NCBI GenBank assembly: GCA_000727475.1
Contig: KL647293.1
Coordinates: forward strand, 1,748,588 to 1,812,587
Origin: Sarcocystis neurona
Taxonomy: Eukaryota > Apicomplexa > Conoidasida > Eucoccidiorida > Sarcocystidae
Direction of reading: 5' to 3'
Length of the DNA stretch: 64,000 nucleotides
Of this stretch, positions 37,847 through 49,381 are shown piece by piece. The position numbers were made by a program, and so were the translations under genes. The notes beneath the pieces are model-generated. The model searched no databases. It was not told where the DNA came from and worked only from the letters and a program-made list of their open reading frames with translations. Position 1 is the first letter of the stretch. Every line of letters begins with the position of its first letter.

Positions 37847-40132
37847 CTACCGTGACAACGTACAGTGAAGAGTCTCGTGGATCCGGGGCTTTGTAAGCTT
37901 CAGATAGCTCCACCGTCGCGCCTCCTTTTGTCGACAGTTTACGCCATTCTCCGAATCATCCGTTTCTCCTTCTGATTCTGTGTGCAATTTTCGCATTGAG
38001 CTCCCACAAAATTCGTATTGTCTTCCAACGCTACACTGTTCGCCGGGGTGCGAACTGTGCAACTGTTTCTGCTGTAGCTGCAGCTGCTCCCCTGGATGTC
38101 GCTGAGGCGTACACCGGACATCCTTGCAGTTGAGACGGCGTTCGGAACAGTGCTGGGACTGCGCGTGTTGCTCGAACTCTTGAAGTGCATCCAGCTGGAA
38201 ATAACTCGACGACAGTGAACGACGAAGTCCGGCACCAACAGCTGCACAGGAGGTCGCTTCTGACAAACTATCCTCAGCTTGTACTAACCGCAACGCTCTG
38301 TCTGTGTGGTGTGCCTCTGGAGCGTCGGCGGCAGCAGCACAATTCTTGCGCGTGTCCACTGGTGCCCAGCTGGCAAGAGTGGCACACCCACCTGTACACG
38401 TACAACTGCAGTTCGACAGATCACCCCCCCCTCCCACTGTGCCTGCAGCTACTGCTGCTATATCGCAACCGTTCTTCAGTGACTGGTCTCTTGTCTGTGA
38501 AGCGGTCGCGGTTGCTGCCGTGTGAGCACAGTATAGCCCAGATATGGTAGACGTCAGTGCAAAGGGAGGGGCAGTAGCCGCACTTTGTGCTGAGGCAGTC
38601 GCAGCCGCAGTCGCTTCCGCTTGAGCACTCCGCGCCTCAGCACCATATCTTGTTGCTTGTGTGGAACGTGTTCCAGCGGCTGCCGCAGGTGCATTTGACC
38701 TAGGGGATACATTTATCTGCTCGCTCCGCGAAGCAGCGTGCGTTGACGACACCGTCGCCTCAGGTGCAGCGTCCGCTGTTGCCTGAGACGATCCAACAGT
38801 ACGGTTCGACGGAGCCGGTGACGTGTCAGCAGCATGCGTAAAAGCGGCAGCGACACCAGCCGGATGTCCTTTACATGGAGCGCCCACTGCAGATCTCCAA
38901 GGAGCACCATCCGCTGTTACTCCCGTGGCGTTACGCTTGTTCGCAGAGGGCATGTCACAGCATCTACGTGCTTTGCAATTGAACGAGTGCAACGTGATGA
39001 AGAAGCCGCGTGATGAACAGGTGCCGTTGCTGCTGCCCCATGCGTCGTGAACGCTTCTTTGGAAATGCGAGTTCTCTGACACATTCACGGCCTTACTGCT
39101 GCATGCACGTGTATCCGTACCGGCAGATGGGAAAACTGGCAGTGACAATCCTGCTCCGCAGGTTTCTGATGCGGAGTGCACGGCAGGAGTCTGCCTTGCT
39201 GACTCAGACGCAGCGAAGGGTGCTGCATCCGTCGCAGTCAGTGGAGACGAGTTACGGTTGTTCTTCTCATCGACACCCGTCAATTTTTCCCCTCCAACCG
39301 TCTCTGCCACTGTTGTTGAAGAAGCTGTTGTAGGTGCCCCCGCATCTGCGGTTGAATCTCCCGCGCACTTCTCTGCAGTTTGTCGAGTTGTTGCGGCCGA
39401 TTCGAGTGAATTAGAAGCAGTTGACCGTGTACCAGGACCGGGAGATGCGAAAAACGCCAGTCTGCGTGCCTCCAATTTCTCGGTGTGTGTCAGGAGAGAA
39501 GCCGCAGATGCCTGACGGAACTCGGGGCAGCTGCAAGGTGGGGGGAAGGCCGCGCGGCAACGCAGTGCTGCGGTTGGACCACAACACCACTGCTCGGCTT
39601 CCTGCTGCACTTGACAACGGAACCCTTTGACACGTTTGTGCTGCCGTCGCTGCCCTTGACCTACGAGCATCCACCGCCTTCCACGCGTCTCCAAAAACGC
39701 ACACGGCGAAGAGCGGCAACCACTGTTGGCACCACGACGAACGGCTCGTGCACACGGAGTGGGGTGGAAAGATACACCACAAAATTCACACGTCGTGTTC
39801 TGATGTTGTTTCCCTCGCGCACACCGTTCTTGCACGCGCTTCTGTTCCTGCTGCTGGCGACAGCCAACACCCGGCGGGTCGTTAGGGTTCGCAACAGCGC
39901 TGCCACTACGAGCTGAAGTGGTAGACACGGAAAAGGAGCGCGATGACGAAAGAGGCGACAACGGAGCAGTAGCAGCAGAAAAAGGCGAAGAAGGACCCGA
40001 AGAGACTATTGATAAGGTTGACGTGGAGGGATGAGAACAAGCAGTGTTTTCGCCCGACAATGCGGCTTTACAGTAGGAAAGGTAACGCGATGTGGAAAAT
40101 CCCCCAAGTTCTACGTCCGGAGCAGGCCTCAC
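37847..40132 (-). CDS. Large Ala/Ser-rich open frame, unknown protein, 5' end open
   Basis: A single minus-strand frame of 761 codons ends at a stop at 37847-37849. Its 5' limit has no ATG (a GTG at 40132), so it is more likely a long terminal exon than a whole gene; a TTTCCTACTGTAAAG acceptor-like sequence lies near its upstream end. Near residues 110-150 is a Cys/His cluster (CEFCGVSFHPTPC, then GCRSSPC) that could bind zinc. The middle is long Ala/Ser/Thr-rich low complexity with many GCA/GCT codons. The C-terminal 100 residues are Gln/His/Glu-rich and end in a balanced stretch (RRWSYLKLTKPRIHETLHC). A frame this long is very unlikely by chance, and the opposite strand has only short frames. 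No family recognised; low complexity of this kind is common in coccidian proteins. Confidence 0.6.
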   Translation of the reverse strand: MRPAPDVELGGFSTSRYLSYCKAALSGENTACSHPSTSTLSIVSSGPSSPFSAATAPLSPLSSSRSFSVSTTSARSGSAVANPNDPPGVGCRQQQEQKRVQERCARGKQHQNTTCEFCGVSFHPTPCARAVRRGANSGCRSSPCAFLETRGRRWMLVGQGQRRQHKRVKGFRCQVQQEAEQWCCGPTAALRCRAAFPPPCSCPEFRQASAASLLTHTEKLEARRLAFFASPGPGTRSTASNSLESAATTRQTAEKCAGDSTADAGAPTTASSTTVAETVGGEKLTGVDEKNNRNSSPLTATDAAPFAASESARQTPAVHSASETCGAGLSLPVFPSAGTDTRACSSKAVNVSENSHFQRSVHDAWGSSNGTCSSRGFFITLHSFNCKARRCCDMPSANKRNATGVTADGAPWRSAVGAPCKGHPAGVAAAFTHAADTSPAPSNRTVGSSQATADAAPEATVSSTHAASRSEQINVSPRSNAPAAAAGTRSTQATRYGAEARSAQAEATAAATASAQSAATAPPFALTSTISGLYCAHTAATATASQTRDQSLKNGCDIAAVAAGTVGGGGDLSNCSCTCTGGCATLASWAPVDTRKNCAAAADAPEAHHTDRALRLVQAEDSLSEATSCAAVGAGLRRSLSSSYFQLDALQEFEQHAQSQHCSERRLNCKDVRCTPQRHPGEQLQLQQKQLHSSHPGEQCSVGRQYEFCGSSMRKLHTESEGETDDSENGVNCRQKEARRWSYLKLTKPRIHETLHCTLSR

Positions 40133-43100
40133 GTTGTTCCGCCTCCCTTTACGCGAACACTGCGTACAGCAACAACAGAAGGGTACGTCGGCAACATGTA
40201 TACCAAACTGATGTGGTCCATCTGTGACTTACCTACATGCATACATATATTGCGCACATACACGTTGACACGTTTGTGCGTACGCAGCGTGCCTCAGCGC
40301 AGGGAGGCGTCGTTCTGGAACTCGCGTGACCTTGCGTCCAGGAACGCAACACACGCAGCCTTTGGTGCTCCGTCTGCTTCCATACGTCAGACTGTGACAC
40401 ATGCAACTGCGAAGACTCATCCGCTTACACGCTACGTATAGTACCACGCAGTTAAACGCGTCGTTTACCACAGCTACAAGCGCCTCTGTGTCTGTGGACA
40501 GAATGCGCCCACACAGCAAGCGCTCAGGTCAAACATACCAAGCCGAGTGAATTTCTTCGATCGCATCATCCAAGTTCCTCTCTCGTGGTGCACGTGTGGA
40601 GACGTGTATGTGCACATAGACACACGTACGTAAGCACACGTACGCATACGTGTTCAACCTCGTTGGCTTCAACCTTTCTGAAATGCAAAGTTTCACACCT
40701 CCCTAGGCTGCCGCGCATTTGGCTCCTAGTTTGACACAACAGTTCACACACATTTATAAGCAGCCCTACGCAGCCAGCTAGTATCACCAGCCTGGCTGGA
40801 CACATGGAGGTGCGCTGGGTATCCAGTACAGGTTTCTATGTGGCTCACAATACACTTGCTCAGCTTTTGTAAGGCGCGACGCACCCCGGATATCTGTTTA
40901 ATCTTACCTGTACCAGGCAACGGACACCACGCACAACATTAATACGAGTCGTGCCACTGAAGTGTTCGCAACTCGATACAGCACACCGCCAAGGAGGCAC
41001 AGACGTACCTCCGTACATACACATATGAATGTAAACAGCTGTGAACATCCACGTACGTTCAACGTGACATCAAGTCACCTGTTTCAGACGTGTGCCAGGT
41101 ATCTGCTGCACGGGATTTCGATGCGCTTTTATAGATCGGAGCGAAGTGAGTACGTCGGACGGGGGCGGCAGAGCAGCCGTCGGCACCTAAAAAAGAATGA
41201 CAACCACAGACAAGCTGCTTCTGTTTTTGACTGCAAGCTCAACGAACAGCTTTGCTACGGTACACGGATTCATTCACGTGATAAACTCGTGCAACTTGTG
41301 AAGAAGAGGACAAGCATTTCCTCGTTTGCTGGTAGCAGAGAAAAGCTAAACTGCTGCACCCCAATCGTCACGGATTTCGAGTAATTACCGTAAGGTGGTG
41401 TGGCACCAGCTCTTCCCGCTTCACGTACTGAGCATCTTAAAATGGGAACCTGAGAACGGCCAGAAACTCCTGCACTCGTCTTCATGACCTGCAACTCTCT
41501 ATTCACTTAGTGGTTAGAACTCTATCTGGTCTGCATACAGGCTTCAAAAATACGAGGCTACGACCTCGCCTTCAGAACGAATAGCGGCCGTTGTGTACAG
41601 CACCGGCAAGTCTGTTACCAGATACCACAGAAGACGCTACCACATATTCATGTACATACACTCCAGTAGAACGCGCGGCCTATGTGTTCCGGATGTTAAA
41701 GGCCAGTGCACCGGGTGATTTTAAGGATATACAAAGATGTTCACATCCACTCCTCTGCTTAGGTGCACATACCATAGACGCAGGATTTCACTAAACGGTA
41801 GTGTCCTACCTGCATACAGTCTACACAATCGTACACGCGCGTACTGAACACAAATTTGCTCAACACATCTACCTGTTAAGGCTTCGCCGCTAAGTAGAAC
41901 ACTGCAGAGACAAAGTCAACAGAGTGCACAAGAGTAGAAGGGATCATCGGACACGTACACATCTGCAAACGCGCGCTTGTCAATACACGATTAACCAAAC
42001 GATCGCCCAACACATACGTGCGTATATCGATATATGTGGAGTAGCTGTCAGATACGGTCGTACAGATGTAGATTTTGTGTCAGAGAAAAAAGTGACTTAC
42101 AGCAGCGTAGCCATACTTCTCTTTCCTCCAGGCTTTCCAAGGGACGAAAGGGTTTCGTGCTACGCGCCTCGCCAGCTGCACTGTCGCTTCTGCGTGACCG
42201 GCAACAGCAGCAGAGGCGCCTTCGGCGGCGGTGGCTGATCGGCGAGCCAGCGCTCGCAGTCGACTTGAGCGGGGAACACGCTGAGTCTGTTTCACACAAT
42301 ACGAAGACACAAACCTCAATGATGGATACAACTGAATACAGGAGGCAAAGGCGGTACGAAAAACCTTCCACAACACAGATACGTATGCACACCACCACTG
42401 CAGCGGCATGAGCAACTGCACGCAGGTGATTTTGTAGTTACACAGAAAGCCTTAAGATACCTGCATTCGTGGACAAACAGCTGTATGTACGTACATGGGT
42501 AACTGCCGCACACATGTACGGACGTGCGCGCACGCACACAGTGACGTGACGAAACTGTGTTCAAACAACCCCACGTAAACAAGTGCATACGCGGAGCGGG
42601 CAAGATCATACGAGTGTAGGCTTTTCTACCGACACATCTAAGGAATAAACACAACCGTACGGCTTATTCGCGAGATGTCAAACATCAAGCCGCCTGCAAA
42701 CACTTACGTCAAGATGGATGTGAGACAAATGTCAGATGTACAGTTGTGTAGGACACACATGAGCCTGAAGTGCACGATAACAAACTGCAAAGAAAGCTAA
42801 TGAAACGGTGCGCTCTAATGTTCCATCATGGTGCACTTAGGAACTATGTGTTCTAGTCAAACACGCATGCACATACGCCGTACGCGCTGTTCTGTTATGT
42901 GGGGTGGTTGACAGGTAGTACTATTCTACCCAAAACAGTTGTGTATCAAACGACACAGGACGGTGAATATTCTCACATCCGGAGCACTACCCACATAGGG
43001 AAACACACCCATCCGTATAAGAAGTTTAATTCTGCAGCCAGTTTGCCGGCGCTGGCCGGATACATACCAGAATTTTCTGCGAACACGTGTGCTGAACATC

Positions 43101-43491
43101 CCTACACGCACGCACTACGATCTCGCCTGCCAGGTACACTGCCACCGGTCTGAACACATGGTCGTTCTATAAAGGCTTCTCCAGCACGTCTAGGTACAGA
43201 AGTGCGATGGTTTACAGCGTCCCTGAGTGTGTTTCACCGACCACCTGTACAACCGGGGCCCCCCCCAACACCGTGTTCAGCCGTGCTTGTGTGTAGGCAA
43301 TAATCACGTGTGTACAAATCATGGTGTAATATAACAAAGTATAATCCTGATGAGTGACCACGTCGTTTCTTACAATAGGGGGTGCTTACAATTGAGGTAG
43401 ACCTTTCCATGACCGGCAAACAAAACAAAAGATCTGTTGGAACCCAGGCCAAGCGACTGTGTCTCCATAATCGTGAGCTCGCGTAGTTAAC
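40133..43491. other. Region without a resolved gene
   Basis: It may hold upstream exons of the minus-strand 37847-40132 frame. One plus-strand candidate exon follows CTTCTCTTTCCTCCAG near 42131. It reads LRASPAALSLLRDRQQQQRR and continues open to 42411, but its partner exons were not found. The rest is alternating purine-pyrimidine DNA with short random frames. Confidence 0.35.
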
Positions 43492-44513
43492 GGGCCGCGC
43501 TGCTGCGCCTCCCGTTTGTTGGTGGTGCCCGTGCTGCCGGTGATGCAGCACTTCCTACACGTCATTGCTTCCGCGCCCCCCACACCGGAGAGAAGAAAAC
43601 AGCGCTTCAGATCCAACACGCAACTTCATCTACCTATAAGGATGCACTGGAATGCCTCACCCGTGCTATATACCACTTGCCACTGCAATCTCCAGCCACA
43701 ATCGTTTTCTAGGATGAGAGTTCCGCTGTAATCCTCCCCTGTTCAATCGGTGCTCCCGCGGCTGATGTTGCTGGTGCGGGTGCAGTTGCTCCTCCTGCCA
43801 GTACGGACGCACGCCCGGATGGACGTATGTAGATTCAGCGTACAAAAATCGTACCGTGGTAGCTGCCACCATTCATTTTGACACAGAGTGAGTATTGTTG
43901 CGGGGACACGTGTTCACTCGTATTTCTACCTACCAGCAGCCGAAAGAGGAAACGCGCTACTTGAAGCGGCCGCGGGACCGCTGGCTCAAGGTGTGGCAGA
44001 CGAGCCCACACCAGTTAGCCCACCAGTAGTAACAACTGCAACGTCGCAACTGCTGCTGCTACTAGAGCACGTGGCTGCAACAGCAGCAGCGCAGGCAGCA
44101 GCGGGCATACTTCAGGGCGTGCTGCCAGTGGGAGGCCGCGTCGCTACGGAAGGAAACCAAAGCTGCAACAGGTGCGGAACGCGTAACCGCGCTGCCGCCA
44201 GGAACCGCCGCAGGAGCAAGTGGCAAGTGTACCGGTTTCAGCAACATACACGGAGCACGCACAATGCCTCGTCCGCCCGCACAACGGGGGGAGCGACACG
44301 AACTGCGACGAGACCCGTATTAGCAGACACAAACGCATCAGCAGAAACCTCTCAAGGAAATACAGGCCGTGGACCTTAAGGCGGGTGGCGGCCGCAACAG
44401 AAGCTGCAGCACCAGCGGAAGAGAGACAGCCGCTGGCACTAGCAGATGAACCACGCTCGTGGAGAAGCCGTGGTAACTCTATCATAATCGACTTAACAGA
44501 CCCACGCAGCTGA
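43492..44513 (+). CDS. Probable multi-exon gene, frame not resolved
   Basis: Several pieces on the plus strand look coding but do not join by phase. (a) 43492-43711: an open frame without ATG, including GEKKTALQIQHATSSTYKDA and LECLTRAIYHLPL, ending in TAG. (b) 43802-43887, bounded by CTCCTCCTGCCAG and GTGAGT, with TPGWTYVDSAYKNRTVVAA then TIHFDTE. (c) 43888-44379: an Ala/Leu-rich frame of 163 codons. (d) 44220-44513 in another frame, ending GNSIIIDLTDPRS and a stop. The hydrophobic-acidic IIIDLTD resembles a SUMO-interacting motif, but such short motifs are weak evidence. The function is unknown; the pieces may belong to one or two genes. Confidence 0.4.
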
Positions 44514-47500
44514 TCACAGCCATTACAGGAGGGATGGGAAGAAGGGTCAACAACTTTTGCAAAGATAGATGGAAGTAGCTATACTGTTTTCAGTCCCTGC
44601 CCCGCAGCGGGACGCTGGCAGCGGGGGCTAAGGTGCGAAGTAGGTGGCGACCACTACACACAAGACTACCCCTACCTTTGCGAGAGTCACCTTGTCCATA
44701 CCTGGCAGCGAACCATTAAGGCCCTTTTGCTGAACCTGAGAAGTATTCAAGTAACCTGCGTACAGGTGGCAAGTGTGTGCATATGGCAAATCCACAGGTG
44801 GTGCGTCTTCAGAGCAATATGCACGGAACACAGTTCGTGCGTTCAAAGGCACAACTGGAGCGCACATCAAGAACAGCAGGCACAGAGCTTTCTGAGGACA
44901 AAGCCGAGGCAATGACGGCCGGAAGACTACGAATTCAAACGCCGTCCACACATCGGAGACAACGGCGATTACGTATGTAAATGTATCGGCTGGCTCATGA
45001 AAAGCACTGATTGGACAGCATTCGGACGGCAGGTGAAGATCGCCTTGAACCCTTGTGTGTAAGCTCCGATGTGCTAGTCGAGTCACTCCAGTTAGGTTTT
45101 CTCTGTTAACTTCGTCAACTGATGTCGTACGAGCCGTCGGCTGGCGGGTCGAATGTGTATAGGTCATACATACAGATTACCTGCGAGCGGACGCTTCACC
45201 CACAGCCGCACAGATTGTATCAATAAAGGCCCACGTGTATGTGCAGTGATCGTCGTGGAAGACCATTCACAGCAGCTGTATCACAGGCACCACGCCGCTG
45301 AGGTACGGCGGGGTATGACGGCGCGACGTAGGCTTCACGCATAGTCGACATGAAACGCGCGTCGGCGTACGAAGAACCTACCAGCGAGCGCGTCACCCGC
45401 AGCCGCACAGACTCTATCGATGAAGCCCCATTTGTATGTGCAGTGATCGTCGTGGAAGACCATTCACAGCAGCTGTATCACAGGTACCACGCCGCTGAGG
45501 TACGGCGGGGTATGACGGCGCGACGTAGGCTTCACGCATAGTCGACATGAAACGCGCGTCGGCGTACGAAGAACCTACCAGCGAGCGCGTCACCCGCAGC
45601 CGCACAGACTCTATCGATAAAGCCCCATTTGTATGTGCAGTGATCGTCGCAGAAGACCAATCACAGCAGCTGTCTCGCAGGGACCAACTGCGGAAACTGC
45701 GTCAAAGGAGGTTCGGCGTGGTATGACGGTGCAACGTAGGCTTCATGCATAGGCAACATGAAACGCACGTCTACGTTGTGCGTATGTGGTGCATCCGCGC
45801 ATCCGGAGGCCAACAACATCCTGCACACCGATTCTCTTTGAGACTTCTATGCATACACACTGGCCACGCTGGTTTGCATTCTCATTGCGCTCAGCGCTCG
45901 TAAGTGGTTTCAACACTGGACTTATATGCCCGCCTGGTAATCAAGGAAAGCACGCCCGCGGTTGTCCGTCTTTGGCAATCCAGGGAAACAGCCGTCATGA
46001 AGAGCGACTTATAAACATGAACCTAGTCATGAAACACAGAGTTTTACGCAACAGCACAGGGGCCACTACTACTCTGTAGTTTGGCAAGTTACAACGGGCA
46101 CTTGTACACAAGTGTACCTGTAAGCATTTGCTTTCACGAGGACGTATACACATGTAAGGGTATATAGGTACGCATGGATGTAGAAGTTGAGGGATGAGCT
46201 GCGTGCGCCTCTTTGGCACGATGCAATGGGACACATCTCTGGATTCGCCTTCTTCACCAGTCACTACTGCCTCACTATCTGCATATTTACGTATAGCTGC
46301 TACGTCGCCTTCCCTCAGGTTTGGGCAATCCCAATTCTATGTACTCTCATAGTCTAGCCTCCAAGCAAGCACTCCTCCGCGCTTTCTGAACCACACTCGC
46401 AGGACGGAAGGCATGCATTCTCCATGGTACATGAAGTATGGTAGAATGGTTACTCTTCATGCTCACGAAGAATTCAGAAACGTTGGTATTGAATTTCTGC
46501 TTCTGGTGAAACTTATACGAATCGTACCCATATGTATACACGTGTGTCCATATCTAGCTTCCGAAGCGAGGTGGTGAAAGTACAGACTAACACCTGTGAT
46601 CTACCCAGCGGCTTTTCACGTTTGCGAATTCATTGACACCGTACGGTTCGCGGATCCTCCTACAATCAGAGACAGCAAGAAGAGCCACGGGTTACCAGCG
46701 TGAAGCTGCGGAGGCAGGTGCGTGCGTGAGAACCAGATTTACAGCTCGTAATACTGTTGAAGACATGAATGCGGGCAAGTACGACACTCCAGCGTCTATT
46801 AGATTGCGCGCAAACAAGTCAAGCTCACTAACTTTGGAAATGAATAAAGCCACCTCACGTTGTAACAGGTTCGCCACACAGCAGAACTGGTGTATGCCGA
46901 TCTACCAGAGCAAGGGTGTACTGCTCGAAACGACTACACCGACAGGGTGGTAATCTTCCATCGGTGTTTCAATCAGAGCACTTCGCCGGTACGTCTGTCG
47001 CTCGACTTATCCGACTGAATACATGTCGACCACTGTGTGTGGAAAGACATCTGCAAATGCGCGTAGTCCTTCTGATTCCAAAGCGTGTAATATTTCACCA
47101 CCTCAGTTGCGGGGCCACAAGCAACATGCAGTAGTGCAGTGGGTGATCTTAATTGGGATCAGGCGGAAACAGAATGGTTGCCGAGTTTCCGTGGATTACG
47201 AAGACAATGGCAAACACATGTGTAGCCACCTATGGTCCTTTACACGTGTGTGCACTTTTGAAGACTTGTGTGGCTCTTTCTCCGGGTACCAGTGGAGGGA
47301 ACACACAGGATTACTTCCTTAACCTTCTTTGTGCCCTATAGTAGGATGTTTTGTATGCCGAGGCTTTAATCTGACTATTTGTTGGTCCTTTTGCGTGGCT
47401 GTCGAATGCTTCGTTCAAGTCTAGCTGCTTTATCACACTAACCTCGAGAATGTGGTACATCTGTCAAGACGTCTTCGGCGGGTTGTTTAACAGCGCTGTT

Positions 47501-49381
47501 TTTTTCCAAAGCCGGGTTAATCTACCTCAGTTCTACGATGCTGTCGAATCCGTACTTTTTCCGAAAAGGTTCGCAGACAGGAAGTCCGTCGTTATTGACG
47601 TGGAATACACTCTGCATCAGTTTACAGCGTAACCCATCCAGCATCGGCAGCCGTGCAGTGAAAGCTCTGTCACCCCCAAAGAGCACGGGAGGCGACTGTC
47701 GCTCTCGTTCGTGCATGTGACAGACCAGATGATCGGCTGCAGGGCAAATCTGCGTGTCCGCACATTAAGCCAGCAGAAGCGGCCGTTATGCAAATGTTTT
47801 TCATGATGCATAGCTCGAGTGAAAGGCTTATGGCTCTCATCTTGTTGATATTTGCGAATTACTGTACTGCGATTTAGTGGGATTTTTTCACACACGCCAA
47901 CGGCTGCTCTCGGCTGAACGCACAGTCCTGCCGGCCGGCCGCTGGTGCTCCTCCTCATTCTGTGTGTACGTGTAACTAATAAATAGCCCAAGGCTGTCTC
48001 TACGATTTATCACTTCCCCGTTTCACGTACACGTTCTTAAGTCATTTCCCTTCAAACACGATACGGTGTCCGACCTTGCCGCCATACATTCCGCCTAGTA
48101 GACAACGTTCCTCGCCTGTCCCCGAGTCTGCAGTATTTCTCGCGGAGTTTCCCATGTTGCGTAAGTTTATCCTTCTTCCTTTGGTCTCTTCCGTATTTTC
48201 TCCTTGTCTCCGCCCTTCCGTCTTCGCTGATGTGGCGTTCTCGGATGGCGTGTGGCATACTGCCTCTGCTTCCTTCTCATGACGTCCGTACCACAGCCTA
48301 CAGGACACCAACTCCACCCCCCCTGCCCCCAGCCCTCCTCCCCCCAGCCTGTCCGTGGCTGCCCTCCCCGTGAGCGTGAAATTGCTGCACATCATCGTCA
48401 CTGGCGTGGGGGCCACGAGCAGCCTCAAGCGGTCGCAAATAGTGCTCCACTGTCGAATGTAACATTTTAATTTTACGTGTTCTCTCCCGTGGTACTCACG
48501 ATATGACAATGAACGATATCCTTGTTGCACAAGACTAACTGTGAATGCCGTTGCGCGGAAGAACGACGTCTCAAACGGGAATAACAGCCTGTCTGTATTT
48601 TCAGTGAATAGAGGGAGGGAGGCGAGCTTGTCAAAGCCTTCCGCAATGCGAGAAGGTCATTTTGTCACGTGAATGGGTCGTCAGACGGTGCAAAATTGTG
48701 CCCATCTTGCGTCCCGCGAAACCTGACGTCATCTGCTCTTACACAGCTGCCACAGTCTGCCGCACCTGTCAACATTCACTGTACAATCACTACTATGCAG
48801 AGCAGGTGTGTGTCACGTGCACGCCAGTGCAACAGAAGAAGCGTCTCTGCTGGCTCCGAAAAATTTGTGTTTCCTCTGTTTTCCTCTCTGCAGCGTTGTA
48901 GGCAGTAGAAACAGAATTGCACTCGCCTTTGGGAACAAATGTTGTACGTCGCACAGACGGCGGGTGACACTCCACTCCTCGCTCGCGTATCTCGCAGCAT
49001 ATTTTCGAATACCAGAAAAATCCGAGGTCCCGTAGCCGGCGAACACTCTTGCTGCGGTAACAGAGAAGGCTGCAGACCCCGCCACCTCGACAAAAAGGGG
49101 GGCCAACCCCGCCATAGAGGCGTGCGTACAGCGCCCTCTTCCCCGTATCGTTCAGGTTTGCGTTTCGTCCCGTCCGAAGTATACACTCCGATATTGAAAC
49201 GGTCTGCTCTTCCCTGCCGCCGGCACGCTGCTGTACTGCCGTCATGTAAAGACGGGGCACAGACTGATCCTTAAGCGCGTCTCAGTTGCCCGTAATCCGT
49301 CTGTCACGATAGACAGAGACAGCTTCTGAAATAGCAACTCCGCTGTGCAGCAGCCGCCTGTCTGCTGCATCGGACGCGGCG
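44514..49381. other. Region without a supported gene, apart from a tandem repeat
   Basis: It contains the roughly 197-bp tandem repeat at 45140-45758. Open frames at 46633-46953, 47450-47632 (reads NLPQFYDAVESVLFPKRF) and 48042-48530 (minus) are the best coding traces, but none has recognisable family features or clear partner exons. 48300-48360 is a C-rich tract (CCCCCCC, CTCCCCCCAG). The last few hundred bases should hold the promoter and leader of the CAF-1 gene. Confidence 0.35.
45140..45758. repeat. Tandem repeat, three copies of a roughly 197-bp unit
   Basis: Copies are about 45140-45350, 45351-45547 and 45548-45758. The first two boundaries lie exactly 197 bases apart; the third copy is 14 bases longer and more diverged. 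Long blocks such as GCCGCACAGACTCTATCGAT and GTATGACGGCGCGACGTAGG recur. The unit gives similar 63-codon frames on the plus strand (including VCAVIVVEDHSQQLYH) and mirror frames on the minus strand. Each plus frame stops once per unit, so the array does not code one continuous repeat protein. Confidence 0.9.

Noticed and set aside
37939..38550. Short frames on both strands within the 761-codon ORF
   Set aside because: Shadows of the long minus-strand frame.
45140..45758. CRISPR-like array
   Set aside because: Only three copies of a 197-bp unit with no short repeat-spacer pattern, in a eukaryotic context.
48042..48530. 162-codon minus-strand frame, Gly/Arg/Glu-rich
   Set aside because: No ordered domain, and it reflects a C-rich/pyrimidine-rich plus strand; kept only as a weak trace.
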